A stretch of 64,000 bases of DNA from an uncultured Amaricoccus sp. (GCF_937891315.1 NZ_CALAGI010000142.1:1-64000); one strand, 5' to 3'. Shown: positions 43,754 through 52,826, counted from the first letter of the stretch. Made by a program: numbers and translations. Notes: generated by a model not told the origin, from the letters alone.

Positions 43754-46554
43754 GGCGCGGTCAAGCGCCGGGCGATGATCGCCGCGCTCGCCGCCGCCTC
43801 CGCCGCCAGCGTCGCGCGCAATTCGTCGAGATCCACCGACCCGGCCGCCGCCAGCAGGAGCTGCGTGAGGCCCTGTCCGGCCGCCGTCGGGTCCACCGTT
43901 CTGTCGCTCGCCAGCCGCAGGATCTGCTGGACAGCCGCGAAGCGGCTCAGCGCCTGTTCCAGCGTCGCGGCCTCGTCAGGCGCCAGCCAGCCCTGTTTCA
44001 GCAGCCGTCCGAGCATGCGCCGCGGCTTTTGCGTGCGGGTGAAGCCGTGGATCAGAGCTCCCGTCTGGGCGAGGAGTTCGATATCCATCATCCGCCCCGG
44101 CCCGAGCTTCACCTCCCACGGGTCGGCGGCCGCCGCCTCGTTCGCCTCGGCGAGGCGGCGGCGCATGTCGCGCATGTCCGCCAGCACCGCCTCGGCCGCG
44201 CGCGGCCGGGACAGCACCGCGTCGATCGTACCCGCGATCTTCTCGGTGAGCATGCCGGGTCCGGCGACCACGCGCGCGCGGGTGAGGGCGAGATGCTCCC
44301 AGGTCCAGGCCTCCTCCGCCTGATAGCGCACGAAACTGTCGAGCGCCGCCGCCACCGGACCCTGACGGCCGGAGGGGCGCAGCCGCATGTCGACCTTGTA
44401 GAGGATGCCCTCGGCCATTGGCGCGGTCAGCGCGGCGATCAGTGCCTGGGTGAGGCGCGCGTAGTAGGCGGGCGCCGGCAGCGGTCGCTTGCCCGTCGAG
44501 GCCTCCACCCCCTCGGCGTCGTAGATGACGATGATGTCGAGGTCGGAACTCACCGTCATCTCGCGGCTGCCGAGCTTGCCCATCGCCATTACCACCGCGC
44601 CCGCGCCGGGGGGCTGGCCGTGGCGGCGGGCGAATTCATGCCTGACGATCGGCAGCACGGCGGCGAGCACGGCCTCGGCCACGGCGGAATAGGCGGCCGC
44701 CGCCTCGTCGGGGCTCGCAAGGCCGCGCAGCAGATGCACGCCGATGCGGAAATGCCGTTCCTTCTTCCAGATCCGCGCCGCGTTCAGCGCCGTCTCGTAT
44801 TCCTCGATCTCGCGCAGCCGCGGCGCCAGTTCGGCGCGCAGCGCGGCGGCGCCGCGCAGGGGGCGATAGAAATCCTGGCTCAGCACCGCGTCGAGCACGC
44901 CGGCGTCCTGCCCGAGATAGCGCGCGAGTTCGGGCGTCGAGCCGCAGATGTCGATGAGCAGGTCCATCACCCGCGGATTGGCCTCGAGCATCGAGAACAG
45001 CTGCACCCCCGCCGGCAGCCGCGCGAGGAAGGCGTCGAGCAGGATCAGCGCCTCGTCCGGGCTCGCCGCTTCGGCCAGCCTCCGGATCAGCCGCGGTTCC
45101 AGCCGGGCGAAGATGGTTCGCGCCCGCTCGGTGCGCAGCGCCGGAAAGCGCGCCCAGCCGGCGATGAGCGCCGCCGCCGCCTCGGGATCGGCGAAGGGAC
45201 TCTCCGGCATGGGCTCGGGCGCCGTCTGGTCCGGGGCGAAGAACGGCTCGGTCAGCGACTGCACCGTTTCGAGCCGCGCCTTCAACTCGTCGGCGAAGGT
45301 CGCGGGATCGGCGCCGCAGAAATCGATGAGCCGCGCGAGGCCCGCCTCGCTGTTCGGCATGCGGTGGGTCTGCGCGTCCTCCAGCATCTGCAGCCGGTGC
45401 TCCAGCGTTCGATGGGCGACATAGGCCTCGGTCAGGGTCGCCGCCGTGCCGTGCTCGACCCAGCCCCGGTTGGCGAGCTCGGCGAGGGCGACCAGCGTCT
45501 CGCGCGCGCGCAGGCCGGGATCGCGGCCGCCGGTGATAAGCTGGCGGGTCTGGGTGAAGAACTCGATCTCGCGGATGCCGCCCTGGCCGAGCTTCAGGTC
45601 GTGGCCGAGCACGCGCATCGGCCCCGCCAGGCCCTTGTGACTGCGGATCCGCAGTCGCATGTCGTGCGCGTCCTGGATCGCCGGGAAGTCGAGATGCCGC
45701 CGCCAGATGAAGGGGCGCAACCTGTCGAGAAAGCCCCAGCCGGCGTCGATCGCACCGGCGCAGGGTCGCGCCTTGATGAAGGCCGCCCGCTCCCAGGTGC
45801 GGCCAAGGCTCTCGTAGTAGTGCTCGGCGGGCTCGGTCGCGATGCAGACCGGGGTGGCGGAGGGATCGGGCCGCAGCCGCAGGTCGGTGCGGAAGACGTA
45901 GCCCTCGCCGGTGACTTCGGACAGCAGCTTCACCAGCCGCTGCGTGATCCGGATGAAGCCGCGGCGCAGTTCGGCATAGTCGTCGGGGTCGTGGCGGGTC
46001 TCGTCGAACATCACGACGAGGTCGATGTCGGAGGAGTAGTTGAGCTCGCCCGCGCCCATCTTGCCCATGGCGAGCACAAACATGCCCGCCGCCTCGGGGA
46101 TGGCGCTCTCGTCGCAGCCGGGCAGCTTGCCGCGCGCGATCTCCTCGGCGACGAGCCCGGTCAGGCCGAGCTGCGTCGCGTGGTCGGCAAGCGTGGTCAA
46201 CGCGCCGGTGACGGCGCCGAGATCCCAGGCGCCGCCGAGGTCGGCGAGCGCGACGAGCAGCGCTGTCCGGCGCTTGGCGACGCGCAGCCGGACGCCGAGC
46301 GCCGGTCCCGCCGCGTCGGCCATCGCCGCCATCAGGGCGGCGAAGGTCTCCTCCGGCGGCTGGGCCATCGCCTCGCGCAGCCAGTCGGCTTCGCGCTCGA
46401 TCAACCCGCCAAGATAGCCCGAGCAGCCACCGGTGCCGAGGATCAGCGCTCGCGCCGGTCCGGGCAGGTCGGCGAAGGGCGCGGCGATATCGGCGCCCCG
46501 TGCCGGATCGTGTGGCCGCGGCGCGCGCGTGATGAGATCGACGAGCCCCGCCAT
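43750..46554 (-). CDS. glnE: Bifunctional glutamine synthetase adenylyltransferase/deadenylase
   Basis: GlnE (934 residues) adenylylates and deadenylylates glutamine synthetase in response to PII. Both nucleotidyltransferase domains are intact: the N-terminal one with GAGELNYSSDIDLVVMFD and the C-terminal one with GSREMTVSSDLDIIVIYD, separated by the regulatory helical region. LGQGGIREIEFFTQ and LGPGRMMDIELLAQTGAL are paired family motifs. The ATG at 46554 shares one base with the upstream stop (TGATG); the longer frame to 47412 overlaps another gene and is rejected. Confidence 0.96.
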   Translation of the reverse strand: MAGLVDLITRAPRPHDPARGADIAAPFADLPGPARALILGTGGCSGYLGGLIEREADWLREAMAQPPEETFAALMAAMADAAGPALGVRLRVAKRRTALLVALADLGGAWDLGAVTGALTTLADHATQLGLTGLVAEEIARGKLPGCDESAIPEAAGMFVLAMGKMGAGELNYSSDIDLVVMFDETRHDPDDYAELRRGFIRITQRLVKLLSEVTGEGYVFRTDLRLRPDPSATPVCIATEPAEHYYESLGRTWERAAFIKARPCAGAIDAGWGFLDRLRPFIWRRHLDFPAIQDAHDMRLRIRSHKGLAGPMRVLGHDLKLGQGGIREIEFFTQTRQLITGGRDPGLRARETLVALAELANRGWVEHGTAATLTEAYVAHRTLEHRLQMLEDAQTHRMPNSEAGLARLIDFCGADPATFADELKARLETVQSLTEPFFAPDQTAPEPMPESPFADPEAAAALIAGWARFPALRTERARTIFARLEPRLIRRLAEAASPDEALILLDAFLARLPAGVQLFSMLEANPRVMDLLIDICGSTPELARYLGQDAGVLDAVLSQDFYRPLRGAAALRAELAPRLREIEEYETALNAARIWKKERHFRIGVHLLRGLASPDEAAAAYSAVAEAVLAAVLPIVRHEFARRHGQPPGAGAVVMAMGKLGSREMTVSSDLDIIVIYDAEGVEASTGKRPLPAPAYYARLTQALIAALTAPMAEGILYKVDMRLRPSGRQGPVAAALDSFVRYQAEEAWTWEHLALTRARVVAGPGMLTEKIAGTIDAVLSRPRAAEAVLADMRDMRRRLAEANEAAAADPWEVKLGPGRMMDIELLAQTGALIHGFTRTQKPRRMLGRLLKQGWLAPDEAATLEQALSRFAAVQQILRLASDRTVDPTAAGQGLTQLLLAAAGSVDLDELRATLAAEAAASAAIIARRLTAP

Positions 46555-47330
46555 CACCGGCCTTCGTAGCGCGCGGGGCGCTTTTCGAGGAAGGCGGCGA
46601 CCCCTTCGCGAAAGTCGCGGCTCTCGCCCGCCTCGCCCTGCGACCGTGCCTCGAGCGCGAGCTGGCGGTCGAGGTCGTTGGCAAAGCTCGCGCGGAGCGC
46701 CTGCTTGGTCAGGCGATAGGCGACCGTCGGACCCTCTGCCAGCTGCGCCGCGCGGGCGGCGACGGTGGCGGCGAAATCGGCGTCCGGAACCGATTGCCAG
46801 ATCATGCCCCAGGCGGCGGCCTCGTCGGCCGTGATCTTCTCGGCGAAGAGCGCCGCGCCCATCGCCCGGGCAAAGCCGACCTGCCGGGGCAGCCAGTAGG
46901 TGCCGCCGGCGTCCGGCACCAACCCGATCCGCGCGAAGGCCTGGATGAAGACGGCCGATTGCGCCGCGATCACCACGTCCGCCGCCAGCGCGAGATTGGC
47001 GCCGGCGCCCGCCGCCGCGCCGTTCACCGCCGCGATGGTCGGGATCGGGCAGTCGTAGATCGCGCGCAGCATCGGCTCGTATTCCTCGCGGAGCAGGCGC
47101 TCGAAGGGGATCGGCTCGTCCTCCGGCACGTCGCGGAGGTCCTGGCCCGAGCAGAAGGCTCTCCCGGCGCCGGTCAGCACCAGGACGCGCGCGGTGCCGG
47201 CCGCCGCGGCCACCGCCGCCATGATCTCGCGGCGCATATCGCCGGTGAGACCGTTCATCACCGCCGGCCGGTTCAGCGTCAGGGTGGCGATCGCCCCGTC
47301 GAAGGCGAGATCTATGGTCCGATGGCACAT
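46554..47330 (-). CDS. Enoyl-CoA hydratase/isomerase family protein (PaaG-like)
   Basis: A 258-residue crotonase-fold enzyme. The oxyanion-hole segment AVNGAAAGAGANLALAADV and the AFARIGLVPDAGGTYWLPR stretch, with Asp in place of the second hydratase Glu, resemble the PaaG isomerase of phenylacetate degradation. No other paa gene is here, so the pathway is uncertain and a general enoyl-CoA isomerase is equally possible. The ATG at 47330 has GGAGGGG four bases upstream; the frame extends to 47525 without conservation. Coupled to glnE. Confidence 0.88.
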   Translation of the reverse strand: MCHRTIDLAFDGAIATLTLNRPAVMNGLTGDMRREIMAAVAAAAGTARVLVLTGAGRAFCSGQDLRDVPEDEPIPFERLLREEYEPMLRAIYDCPIPTIAAVNGAAAGAGANLALAADVVIAAQSAVFIQAFARIGLVPDAGGTYWLPRQVGFARAMGAALFAEKITADEAAAWGMIWQSVPDADFAATVAARAAQLAEGPTVAYRLTKQALRASFANDLDRQLALEARSQGEAGESRDFREGVAAFLEKRPARYEGR

Positions 47331-47583
47331 GGTCCCCTCCAGCGAACAGGATCGCCGCGAGGTTACAGGGCGCGATGAGGCGCGGGAAGCCGGAGACTTT
47401 GCCATGCCCCAACGTGCCCGCTCGGGGTGCCCCCGCGAAGCGCCGCCCCGATCGCAGAAGGCGGCGCGCCAGTCGGGCGCCGCGCCATCCGGTCGACCGG
47501 AGCCGAGGCGGAGGGTGGGAGGCATCCAGATTTCTCCGTGACTCTCAATCAGGCCGCGCCTGCCGGGGTCAGTCAGGCCCGGG

Positions 47584-47606
47584 CTGGTTTGCGTACCCCA
47601 AACCAG
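47584..47606. repeat. Inverted repeat downstream of ccmH
   Basis: CTGGTTTG and CAAACCAG flank a seven-base loop, about 20 bases past the ccmH stop. It may act as a 3'-end hairpin of the ccmF-ccmH message. No T tract follows. The rest of 47331-47625 shows no credible gene. Confidence 0.45.
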
Positions 47607-47625
47607 TCAAGGCAAAGGGCCATGT

Positions 47626-48105
47626 TCAATCGTCCAGCAGTTCTTCCAGCCGCGCCTGCTCCGCGGGGCTCAGCGGCGCGCGTTCCGGCGCGGGCGCCCG
47701 GGCGCGCCGGCGGATGAAGGCCAGAGCGAGCCCGCCGCCGAGGAGGAGGAACACCGGCCCCGACAGCCAGAGCGCCGCGTTGCCGAGGCTGAACCGCGGG
47801 CGGAACAGGACATACTCGCCGTAGCGGTCGACGACATAATCCAGCACCTCGGCGTCGTCGTCGCCAGCGACGATGCGCTCGCGCACCATCAGGCGAAGGT
47901 CGCGGGCGATTTCGGCGTTCGATTCGTCGAGCGACTCGCTCTGGCAGACGACGCAGCGCAACTCCCTGGTGATCGCCCGCGCCCGCGCCTCCTGGCCCGG
48001 ATCCGGCAGGATTTCGTCCGGCTGCACCGCGGCGGCGATCAGCGGCGCGACGGTGATCGCCGCCGCGAGCAGGAGGGCGCGGACCGCGGCGGACAGCGGC
48101 GTCAC
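47626..48105 (-). CDS. ccmH: Cytochrome c-type biogenesis protein CcmH
   Basis: A 159-residue membrane-anchored thiol reductant of system I cytochrome c maturation. A signal sequence (ALLLAAAITVAPLIAAA) precedes the periplasmic domain with the LRCVVCQSES active site (Cys51 and Cys54). A C-terminal transmembrane helix (LWLSGPVFLLLGGGLALAF) follows. GTG start overlapping the ccmF stop (GTGA). It reduces apocytochrome cysteines for CcmF. Confidence 0.94.
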   Translation of the reverse strand: MTPLSAAVRALLLAAAITVAPLIAAAVQPDEILPDPGQEARARAITRELRCVVCQSESLDESNAEIARDLRLMVRERIVAGDDDAEVLDYVVDRYGEYVLFRPRFSLGNAALWLSGPVFLLLGGGLALAFIRRRARAPAPERAPLSPAEQARLEELLDD

Positions 48106-50084
48106 TCGGCGGGGACCGCGCCCGGCGGGGCGGCGCGGCGGGCCGGGGCGCCGACGCGGTAGCGCCGGTCGGTCAGGCTGATCACCCCGCCGAGCGCCAT
48201 CACCAGCGCGCCGATCCAGATCCAGTTGGCAAAGGGCTTCACATAAGTTCGCACCGCCCAGCCACCGGTCGCCTGGGGGTCGCCGAGCGCGACATAGAGG
48301 TCGCGCGACAGGCCGCGGTCGATCGCCGCCTCGGTCGTTGCCATCGCCTGCACGGCGTAGAACCGCTTCTCGGGCCGCAGCACCGCGATCTCGCGCCCGT
48401 CGCGCAGGGCGGTGATCGTCGCGGTTTCCGCCGTGTAGTTCGGTCCTCGCGTCGCCTCGATCCCGTCGAGCCGCAGAGTGTACCGCCCGACCGGGAAACT
48501 CTCGCCGACCTTTGCGACGCGGATGTCCTCGATCGACCAGGCAGTGACGCAGGCGATGCCGAGGATGGTGAGGCCGAGCCCGGCATGCGCCAGCGCCTTG
48601 CCCCAGTCGGCGCGGGGCAGGTTGCGCAGCCGCCGGAAGCTCTCCCCCACCGCGCCCCGGCCGAGCCGCGCCCGCGCCGCCAGTTCCACCAGCGCGCCGA
48701 GCACCAGCCAGGCGGCCAGCGCGACGCCGACCGGTGCCAGCATCGAGCGCCCGGTCTGCAGGCTCCAGGCCAGCGCCCCGAGCGCCACGGACAGCGCCAG
48801 CGCGCCCCAGAGCGGTTCCATCGCGCGTGCGAGGCTGCCCCGCTTCCAGGGGAGCGCCGCGAAGATCGGCAGGATCATGGCGAGCGCCACCATGAAGGGG
48901 GTGAAGGCGAGGTTGAAGAACGGCGGCCCGACCGAAATCTTGCGCCCGGTCAGCACCTCGGCCAGCAGCGGCCAGATCGTGCCGAGAAATACCACCAGCG
49001 TCGCGACCACCAGCAGCACGTTGTTGAGCACCAGCCCGCTCTCGCGGCTGATGGTGCCGAAGACCGCCGTCGAGCGCAGTTCGGGCGCCCGCCAGGCATA
49101 GAGTGTCAGCGACCCGCCAATGAAGGCGCCAAGCAGCAGCAGCAGATACATTCCCCGATCGGGATCGTTGGCGAAGGCATGGACGCTGGTCAGGATGCCG
49201 GAGCGCACGATGAAGGCGCCGATCATCGAGAAGGAGAAGGCGAGGATGGCGAGCAGGATGGTCCAGCTCTTCAGCGCGTCGCGCTTCTCGACCACGATCG
49301 CGGAATGCAGCAGCGCCGCCGAGATCAGCCAGGGCATGAAGCTGACGTTCTCGACCGGATCCCAGAACCACCAGCCGCCCCAGCCGAGCTCGTAGTAGGA
49401 CCAGATCGAGCCGAAGGCGATGCCGATGGTGAGAAACACCCAGGCGAGCAGTGTCCAGGGCCGCACCCAGCGCGCCCAGGCGGCGTCCACCCGCCCCTCG
49501 ATCAACGCGGCGATGGCGAAGGCATAGGCCATCGAGAGCCCGACATAGCCGAGATAGAGGAACGGCGGATGGAAGGCGAGGCCCGGATCCTGCAGCAGCG
49601 GATTGAGGTCGTTGCCGTCGAGCGGCGGGTTCGGCAGCCGGACGAACGGGTTCGAGGTGAGCAGGATGAAGGAGAAGAAGGCGACCGCCACCGTCGCCTG
49701 AACCGAGAGCACCCGCGCGCGCAGCGCCGGGGGCAGGCCCGCGCCGCCCCAGGCCACCATGGCGCCGAACAGCGTCAGGATCAGCATCCAGAGCATCATC
49801 GAGCCTTCGTGATTGCCCCAGGTTCCGGCGACCTTGTAGAGCATCGGCTTCGCGGAATGCGAGTTCAGCGCGACCAGCCGCACCGAGAAATCCGAGACGA
49901 CGAAGGCATGCATCAGCACGGCGAAGGCCGCGAGGGTCAGCAGGAACTGCGCCAGCGCGGCCGGCACCGCGACGCGCATCCAGTCCGTCCAGCCGCGCTG
50001 GGCGCCGACCATCGGCACGATCATCTGAACGACGGCCACCAGAAAGGCCAGGATCAGGGCGACATGCCCCAGTTCGACGATCAT
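48102..50084 (-). CDS. ccmF: Heme lyase CcmF
   Basis: CcmF (660 residues) is the multi-pass membrane component that attaches heme to apocytochrome c. It has about 14 or 15 hydrophobic segments and the WWD domain GWGGWWFWDPVENVSFMPWL, plus conserved histidines (NHEGSMMLW). The ATG at 50084 has GGAG eight bases upstream; earlier codons up to 50144 are unconserved. It is followed by ccmH. Upstream, 132 bases separate it from the holin gene, with a strong hairpin between, so it may have its own promoter. Confidence 0.96.
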   Translation of the reverse strand: MIVELGHVALILAFLVAVVQMIVPMVGAQRGWTDWMRVAVPAALAQFLLTLAAFAVLMHAFVVSDFSVRLVALNSHSAKPMLYKVAGTWGNHEGSMMLWMLILTLFGAMVAWGGAGLPPALRARVLSVQATVAVAFFSFILLTSNPFVRLPNPPLDGNDLNPLLQDPGLAFHPPFLYLGYVGLSMAYAFAIAALIEGRVDAAWARWVRPWTLLAWVFLTIGIAFGSIWSYYELGWGGWWFWDPVENVSFMPWLISAALLHSAIVVEKRDALKSWTILLAILAFSFSMIGAFIVRSGILTSVHAFANDPDRGMYLLLLLGAFIGGSLTLYAWRAPELRSTAVFGTISRESGLVLNNVLLVVATLVVFLGTIWPLLAEVLTGRKISVGPPFFNLAFTPFMVALAMILPIFAALPWKRGSLARAMEPLWGALALSVALGALAWSLQTGRSMLAPVGVALAAWLVLGALVELAARARLGRGAVGESFRRLRNLPRADWGKALAHAGLGLTILGIACVTAWSIEDIRVAKVGESFPVGRYTLRLDGIEATRGPNYTAETATITALRDGREIAVLRPEKRFYAVQAMATTEAAIDRGLSRDLYVALGDPQATGGWAVRTYVKPFANWIWIGALVMALGGVISLTDRRYRVGAPARRAAPPGAVPAE

Positions 50085-50177
50085 GCGCGGCTCCACCCCC
50101 GATTTCGGGTGGCGCACTATGCTCTGAATGGCGGGGGGGTTCAATTTGCATTGCCGTGACCCGCTGGCGGACCGGCT

Positions 50178-50202
50178 CGCGCGGGACCGGTGGCCCCGCG
50201 CG
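50178..50202 (-). terminator. Hairpin after the GTA holin
   Basis: A perfect 8-bp stem (CGCGCGGG at 50178-50185, CCCGCGCG at 50195-50202) with a nine-base loop, 15 bases past the holin stop. It may insulate the lysis cassette from ccmF. No T tract follows on the minus strand. Confidence 0.5.
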
Positions 50203-50216
50203 GATGGGTGGAAGGA

Positions 50217-50813
50217 TCAGGCGCGGAGGGCGCGCCACTCCTCGATCGCCGCGTTGAAGCGGGGGTTGGCCGCGTCGATCGCCATGGTCGCCGGCTTGGC
50301 CGCGAGCCGCGCCGCGGGGCTTGCGAGGGCTTCCGCGGCGGCGACGGTCTCGGCCGTCCCCGTCGCACCCGTCTCCAGCGTCGCGAGCGCGGCGACCCGC
50401 GGTGCGACCGTCCCGACTCGCGCGCGCTGATAGTGCAGTTCGCGCGCGCCGAAATAGAAGGAGACGATCGCACCGAGCAGCCACCAGAGCGGATCGGGCA
50501 CCAGCGCCAGCCCCTCCATGCGCAGCGCGAAGCCCGAGGGCGCCACCATCGCATAGACGAAGAGGCCGAGCGTGCCGCCGACGAGCAGCGGCCGGGGCAG
50601 GCGGTTCAGCGCGTTCATGAAGCGGTCGAACGCGCCCTGCGCCGGCTGCTGGAACTCGAGCCCGTACTGCTGGAGCGCGGCGAGCATCTGCTGCGCCTCC
50701 GCCGCCTCGCGCTCGGCCCGGTTGCCTACGAAGACTTCGGCGACGCCGCCGACCGCCTCGCCCACTTGCGAGGCCGCGGCCCCGGCGCCCAGAATGCTTC
50801 CCATCAGCCCCAT
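50217..50813 (-). CDS. GTA-type three-transmembrane holin
   Basis: A 198-residue protein of the 3TM holin type associated with gene transfer agent release. The N-terminal half is soluble (about 1-70). Hydrophobic segments follow around LLVGGTLGLFVYAMVAPSGF and PLWWLLGAIVSFYFGARE, then a long alanine-rich C-terminal tail ending NPRFNAAIEEWRALRA. Holins permeabilise the inner membrane so that the endolysin reaches peptidoglycan. The ATG at 50813 has AGGAAAGGA upstream; an alternative ATG at 50804 would create a TGATG overlap with the endolysin stop. Either way the two genes are coupled. Confidence 0.87.
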   Translation of the reverse strand: MGLMGSILGAGAAASQVGEAVGGVAEVFVGNRAEREAAEAQQMLAALQQYGLEFQQPAQGAFDRFMNALNRLPRPLLVGGTLGLFVYAMVAPSGFALRMEGLALVPDPLWWLLGAIVSFYFGARELHYQRARVGTVAPRVAALATLETGATGTAETVAAAEALASPAARLAAKPATMAIDAANPRFNAAIEEWRALRA

Positions 50814-51415
50814 GCCCGCGTCCTTTCCTGGTGATGGGCGCGGGTGAAATGGAAGCGTTCGGAGATGAACTCCTCGGCGCGGGTGATCCACCCGCCCTTG
50901 CCGCCATCCTTGGCCCGCGCGTATTTGCGGCTCGCCGGGCGCTGATCGGCCAGCCGGTAGTAGTAGTTGCGCCGCTCGATGCCATAGGCGTCGACCAGAT
51001 GATCGGGCGCCATCGCCCACGCCTTGTTCACCGCGCGGACCGTCGCCGGCCCGATCGCGCCGTCGTCCTTCAGCGAAACACCGAAGGTCGCCATCAGCCG
51101 CTGCAGGATGCGGATCGCGTTGTTGCCCGCGTTGACCTGCATGTCGAAGACCGACGCGCGCAGCGGTTCCGGCAGCAGGCTGATCTTCGGCACTTCGTAG
51201 TAGTGGCGGATGTAGATCGCCGCGGCCTGCGCCGCGTCGAGCTTGCGGACGTCGGTGGTATCGACGACGCCGTCCTTGTTCAGATCCAGTCCGAGCTGAC
51301 GCATGGTGTGAATGGTCACGCCATGGTTGGTCGCGCCGCCCGGATCGTCGGGGTCGTTGACGAACCCCCCTTCGCGACGGACAATTTCCGCCGCGATGCT
51401 CTCGACCGAGTGCAT
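50804..51415 (-). CDS. GTA-type endolysin, glycoside hydrolase 108 family
   Basis: A 203-residue muralytic enzyme. The GH108 catalytic motif REGGFVNDPDDPGGATNHGVT holds the likely acid Glu15. A dockerin/EF-hand-like loop follows (Asp44, Asn46, Asp48, Asp52, Asp55), probably a calcium site. The C-terminal part (DGAIGPATVRAVN) is a PG_binding_3 peptidoglycan-binding region. There is no signal peptide, so it needs the adjacent holin. The start has AGGAG about eight bases upstream. The 10-mer TTAACCAATC lies just beyond, at 51431-51440. Placement inside the ccm cluster is unusual. Confidence 0.9.
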   Translation of the reverse strand: MHSVESIAAEIVRREGGFVNDPDDPGGATNHGVTIHTMRQLGLDLNKDGVVDTTDVRKLDAAQAAAIYIRHYYEVPKISLLPEPLRASVFDMQVNAGNNAIRILQRLMATFGVSLKDDGAIGPATVRAVNKAWAMAPDHLVDAYGIERRNYYYRLADQRPASRKYARAKDGGKGGWITRAEEFISERFHFTRAHHQERTRAWG

Positions 51416-51430
51416 AAGCCAGCTCCTATC

Positions 51431-51440
51431 GATTGGTTAA
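51431..51440 (-). promoter_or_regulatory. CtrA half-site-like 10-mer upstream of the endolysin
   Basis: TTAACCAATC on the minus strand, 16 bases before the endolysin ATG. It matches seven of eight bases of the CtrA half-site TTAACCAT and is identical to a 10-mer upstream of ctrA (59019-59028). Its closeness to the start codon is unlike an activator site. Confidence 0.35.
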
Positions 51441-51526
51441 GAAACCGAAGGATTGCCACAAACTGGCTAAAATTGGATTGAGCGCGGGGGGGGGGTGGAG
51501 CGCGCGGTCGCGCCCGCCCGAAACCG

Positions 51527-51979
51527 TCAGCCGCCCGGCTCTCCGGTGTGGAGCATGCCATGGTCGCGCAGCCCGTCGGCGACCTCCTTCGGCATGTATT
51601 TCTCGTCGTGCTTGGCGAGGATCTCGCTCGCGACGAAGACGCCGTCCTCCAGGCTGCCCGTGGCGATCACGCCCTGACCCTCGCGGAAGAGGTCGGGCGG
51701 AATGCCGGCGAAGACCACCGGCTGGCTGGCGCCGCCGTCGCTGACCCGAAAGCGGATCTCCTCGCCCACCCCGCGTTCGAGCGAACCGGTCTCGACGAGG
51801 CCGCCGAGTCGGAACCGCTCGCCCACCCTCGGCGGATGCTCGGCGAGCTGGGTGGGCGTGCGAAAGAACTCGATCCCGTCGCGCATCGCATAACCGACAA
51901 GCCCGGTGGCCGCGACGAGCATCACCGCGGCGATCAGCACCAGCTGGATCCGGCGCCTCTTCTTCAAGCCGACGGCCAT
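51527..51979 (-). CDS. ccmE: Heme chaperone CcmE
   Basis: CcmE (150 residues) carries heme covalently between CcmC and CcmF in the periplasm. The N-terminal helix (IQLVLIAAVMLVAATGLVGYAM) anchors it, and an OB fold follows. The heme-binding His124 and Tyr128 are in LAKHDEKYMP. The tail is short and ends PGG. Starts 13 bases after the YihY-like stop. Its partner ccmF lies beyond the inserted lysis pair. Confidence 0.95.
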   Translation of the reverse strand: MAVGLKKRRRIQLVLIAAVMLVAATGLVGYAMRDGIEFFRTPTQLAEHPPRVGERFRLGGLVETGSLERGVGEEIRFRVSDGGASQPVVFAGIPPDLFREGQGVIATGSLEDGVFVASEILAKHDEKYMPKEVADGLRDHGMLHTGEPGG

Positions 51980-51992
51980 CGTTTCCCCTCGC

Positions 51993-52826
51993 TCAGCGCC
52001 CGAGCGCCGGCAACTTTCCCAACTCGGCGTTGAGTTCCGCGCCGAATATAATGGTCGCCCCGGTCAGATAGAAGAACATGAGCGTGATGATAACCCCGGC
52101 CAAGGTGCCATAGGTCACGGTATAGGTCGGGGTGAAGCTGAGATAGAGCGTGAAGCTGCCCGCCGCCAGGAGCCAGATCACCGTCGTCACCAGCACGCCC
52201 GGCCAGAGCCGGGTGCCAGGCAGATGCTGGCCGGGCAGCCAGAGATGCATCAGCAGCACAAACCCGATGAAGACAAGAATGCCGAACCCGTAGGTGACAT
52301 AGCCGGCGATCGCCGGCACCGGAACCTGGGCGACGCGTTCGATCAGATGCAAGAGGATCGGGCTCAGCAGAATGGAGACGCCAAGCAGAGCGGCGACGAT
52401 CGCGCCGAGAAAGACGATGCTGATTGCCATCGCCCGGTTCTCGAAGATGTTGCGCGGATCGGACACGCCATACGCCCGGTCAAAGGCGATGCGGAACGCC
52501 TCGACCGCGTTCGAGGCGACCCAGATCGCAAACAGCGCCGAGAGCGTCAGCACCTCGCGGCTCTGCTTGTTCAGCACCTCCTCGACCACCGGCTCCACCG
52601 TCATCGCCACGTGCTGCGGGGCGATCTGGAACAGCGCGTCGATGATTTGGTCGGACCGGTTCGGCCCGACCAGGATACCGATCAGCGTCGCCGCGAAGAT
52701 CAGGAACGGAAACAGCGACAGCAGGCCCGAGAAGGCGATATAGCCCGCCATCGCCGAACCATCGTTGCGATTGAAACGATCAATCGAGTTCCAGAGGATC
52801 CAGAAGACGCGGATGGCTCCCGACAT
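51993..52826 (-). CDS. YihY/BrkB-family inner-membrane protein
   Basis: A 277-residue protein with six hydrophobic helices and the YihY signature (AGYIAFSGLLSLFPFLIF near the start; SLLSPILLHLIERV and TYGTLAGVIITLMFFYLTGATIIFGAELNAEL near the end). Function is unknown; older names such as RNase BN are wrong. The ATG at 52826 is used; a GTG at 52838 overlapping the argC stop as GTGA is a fair alternative. Confidence 0.88.
   Translation of the reverse strand: MSGAIRVFWILWNSIDRFNRNDGSAMAGYIAFSGLLSLFPFLIFAATLIGILVGPNRSDQIIDALFQIAPQHVAMTVEPVVEEVLNKQSREVLTLSALFAIWVASNAVEAFRIAFDRAYGVSDPRNIFENRAMAISIVFLGAIVAALLGVSILLSPILLHLIERVAQVPVPAIAGYVTYGFGILVFIGFVLLMHLWLPGQHLPGTRLWPGVLVTTVIWLLAAGSFTLYLSFTPTYTVTYGTLAGVIITLMFFYLTGATIIFGAELNAELGKLPALGR

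Noticed and set aside
50217..51415. Prophage remnant
   Set aside because: Only the endolysin and holin are present. There is no integrase, capsid, terminase or attachment site, and both proteins match the gene-transfer-agent lysis type.
51482..51496. G run near 51487-51495 as a phase-variation tract
   Set aside because: It is in the spacer between ccmE and the endolysin, outside any reading frame. A length effect on promoter spacing is possible but nothing supports it.
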